A stretch of DNA of 64,000 bases, taken from assembly GCF_000739815.1 (NCBI RefSeq), contig NZ_BBJJ01000009.1, positions 124,001 through 188,000 on the forward strand. Direction: 5' to 3'. The notes beneath the pieces were generated by a model that did not search any database, was not told the origin of the DNA, and saw nothing but the letters and a program-made list of their open reading frames with translations. Within the stretch, counting starts at the first letter, position 1, and each line of letters begins with the position of its first letter. The stretch comes from Paraburkholderia mimosarum LMG 23256 = NBRC 106338. GTDB taxonomy: Bacteria; Pseudomonadota; Gammaproteobacteria; Burkholderiales; Burkholderiaceae. Made by a program: the position numbers and the translations under genes. This document shows, in pieces, positions 63,998 through 64,000 of the stretch.

Positions 63998-64000
63998 ATG
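63998..64000 (+). other. Possible start codon of a gene leaving the window
   Basis: The last three bases are ATG with AAAGGGG six bases upstream, which looks like a ribosome binding site. No coding sequence is visible, so this is only a hint of the next gene. Confidence 0.3.

Overview
The window is a GC-rich, densely coded stretch of a beta-proteobacterial chromosome. It most resembles Burkholderia or Paraburkholderia. The signs are a Gram-negative porin with a C-terminal Phe, a HisJ-HisQ-HisM-HisP uptake system, a glutamine-dependent NadE next to GlnB, the ParE-ParC pair, MctP with a DUF3311 partner, and repeated palindromic elements. The assignment comes from protein character alone, because no rRNA lies in the window. 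There is no prophage, insertion sequence or CRISPR array, and the one RNA gene is a tRNA-Arg(CCT).

Layout, left to right. 1-2.0 kb: an SDR oxidoreductase (cut by the edge) and an aldehyde dehydrogenase. 2.3-7.3 kb: pyrophosphatase, a GIY-YIG protein, a FemAB-like acyltransferase, NadE and the PII protein GlnB. 7.5-12.6 kb: a porin and a basic amino acid ABC transporter. 13.0-19.0 kb: a pirin, a Spy/CpxP-like protein divergent from an OmpR/EnvZ-type pair, a small ferredoxin-fold-like protein and a diguanylate cyclase. 19.7-24.1 kb: an ABC transporter with a double-length permease and no binding protein, then two tandem paralogous lipoproteins. 24.4-31.2 kb: two sigma-54 activators around small genes, trehalose-phosphate synthase OtsA and a glycine-zipper protein. 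31.3-36.8 kb: an MFS exporter, a PEBP protein, Vsr and Dcm, two small unknowns, tRNA-Arg and rubredoxin. 37.1-44.5 kb: Uup, a HepT/MntA toxin-antitoxin pair, ParE and ParC. 44.7-50.8 kb: a CopD protein, a chromate transporter, a GGDEF-EAL protein, a PhzF protein and RidA. 50.8-55.5 kb: an aminotransferase, a DMT exporter and a VOC protein, divergent from a MocR regulator. 55.6-63.8 kb: HtpG, UbiC, a DNA glycosylase, a spermidine-synthase-like protein, MctP, an FUSC exporter and a PhnB-like protein.

How the genes work together: several neighbours form clear units. These are the histidine/arginine-type transporter, Dcm with Vsr (methylation and repair of the resulting T:G mismatches), MntA with HepT (AMPylating antitoxin and HEPN toxin), ParE with ParC, and DUF3311 with MctP. 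The most interesting region is 24.4-31.2 kb. It has two RpoN-dependent activators and three GG-N10-GC promoter-like sites, each in front of a plausible gene, one of them otsA. This suggests a sigma-54 controlled stress locus. Other notable items are phased GTAAC/TTACG boxes between the Spy-like gene and its two-component system, a MocR operator array, a 14-bp tandem repeat abutting the uup -10 box, and a three-copy 28-bp palindromic repeat after parC.
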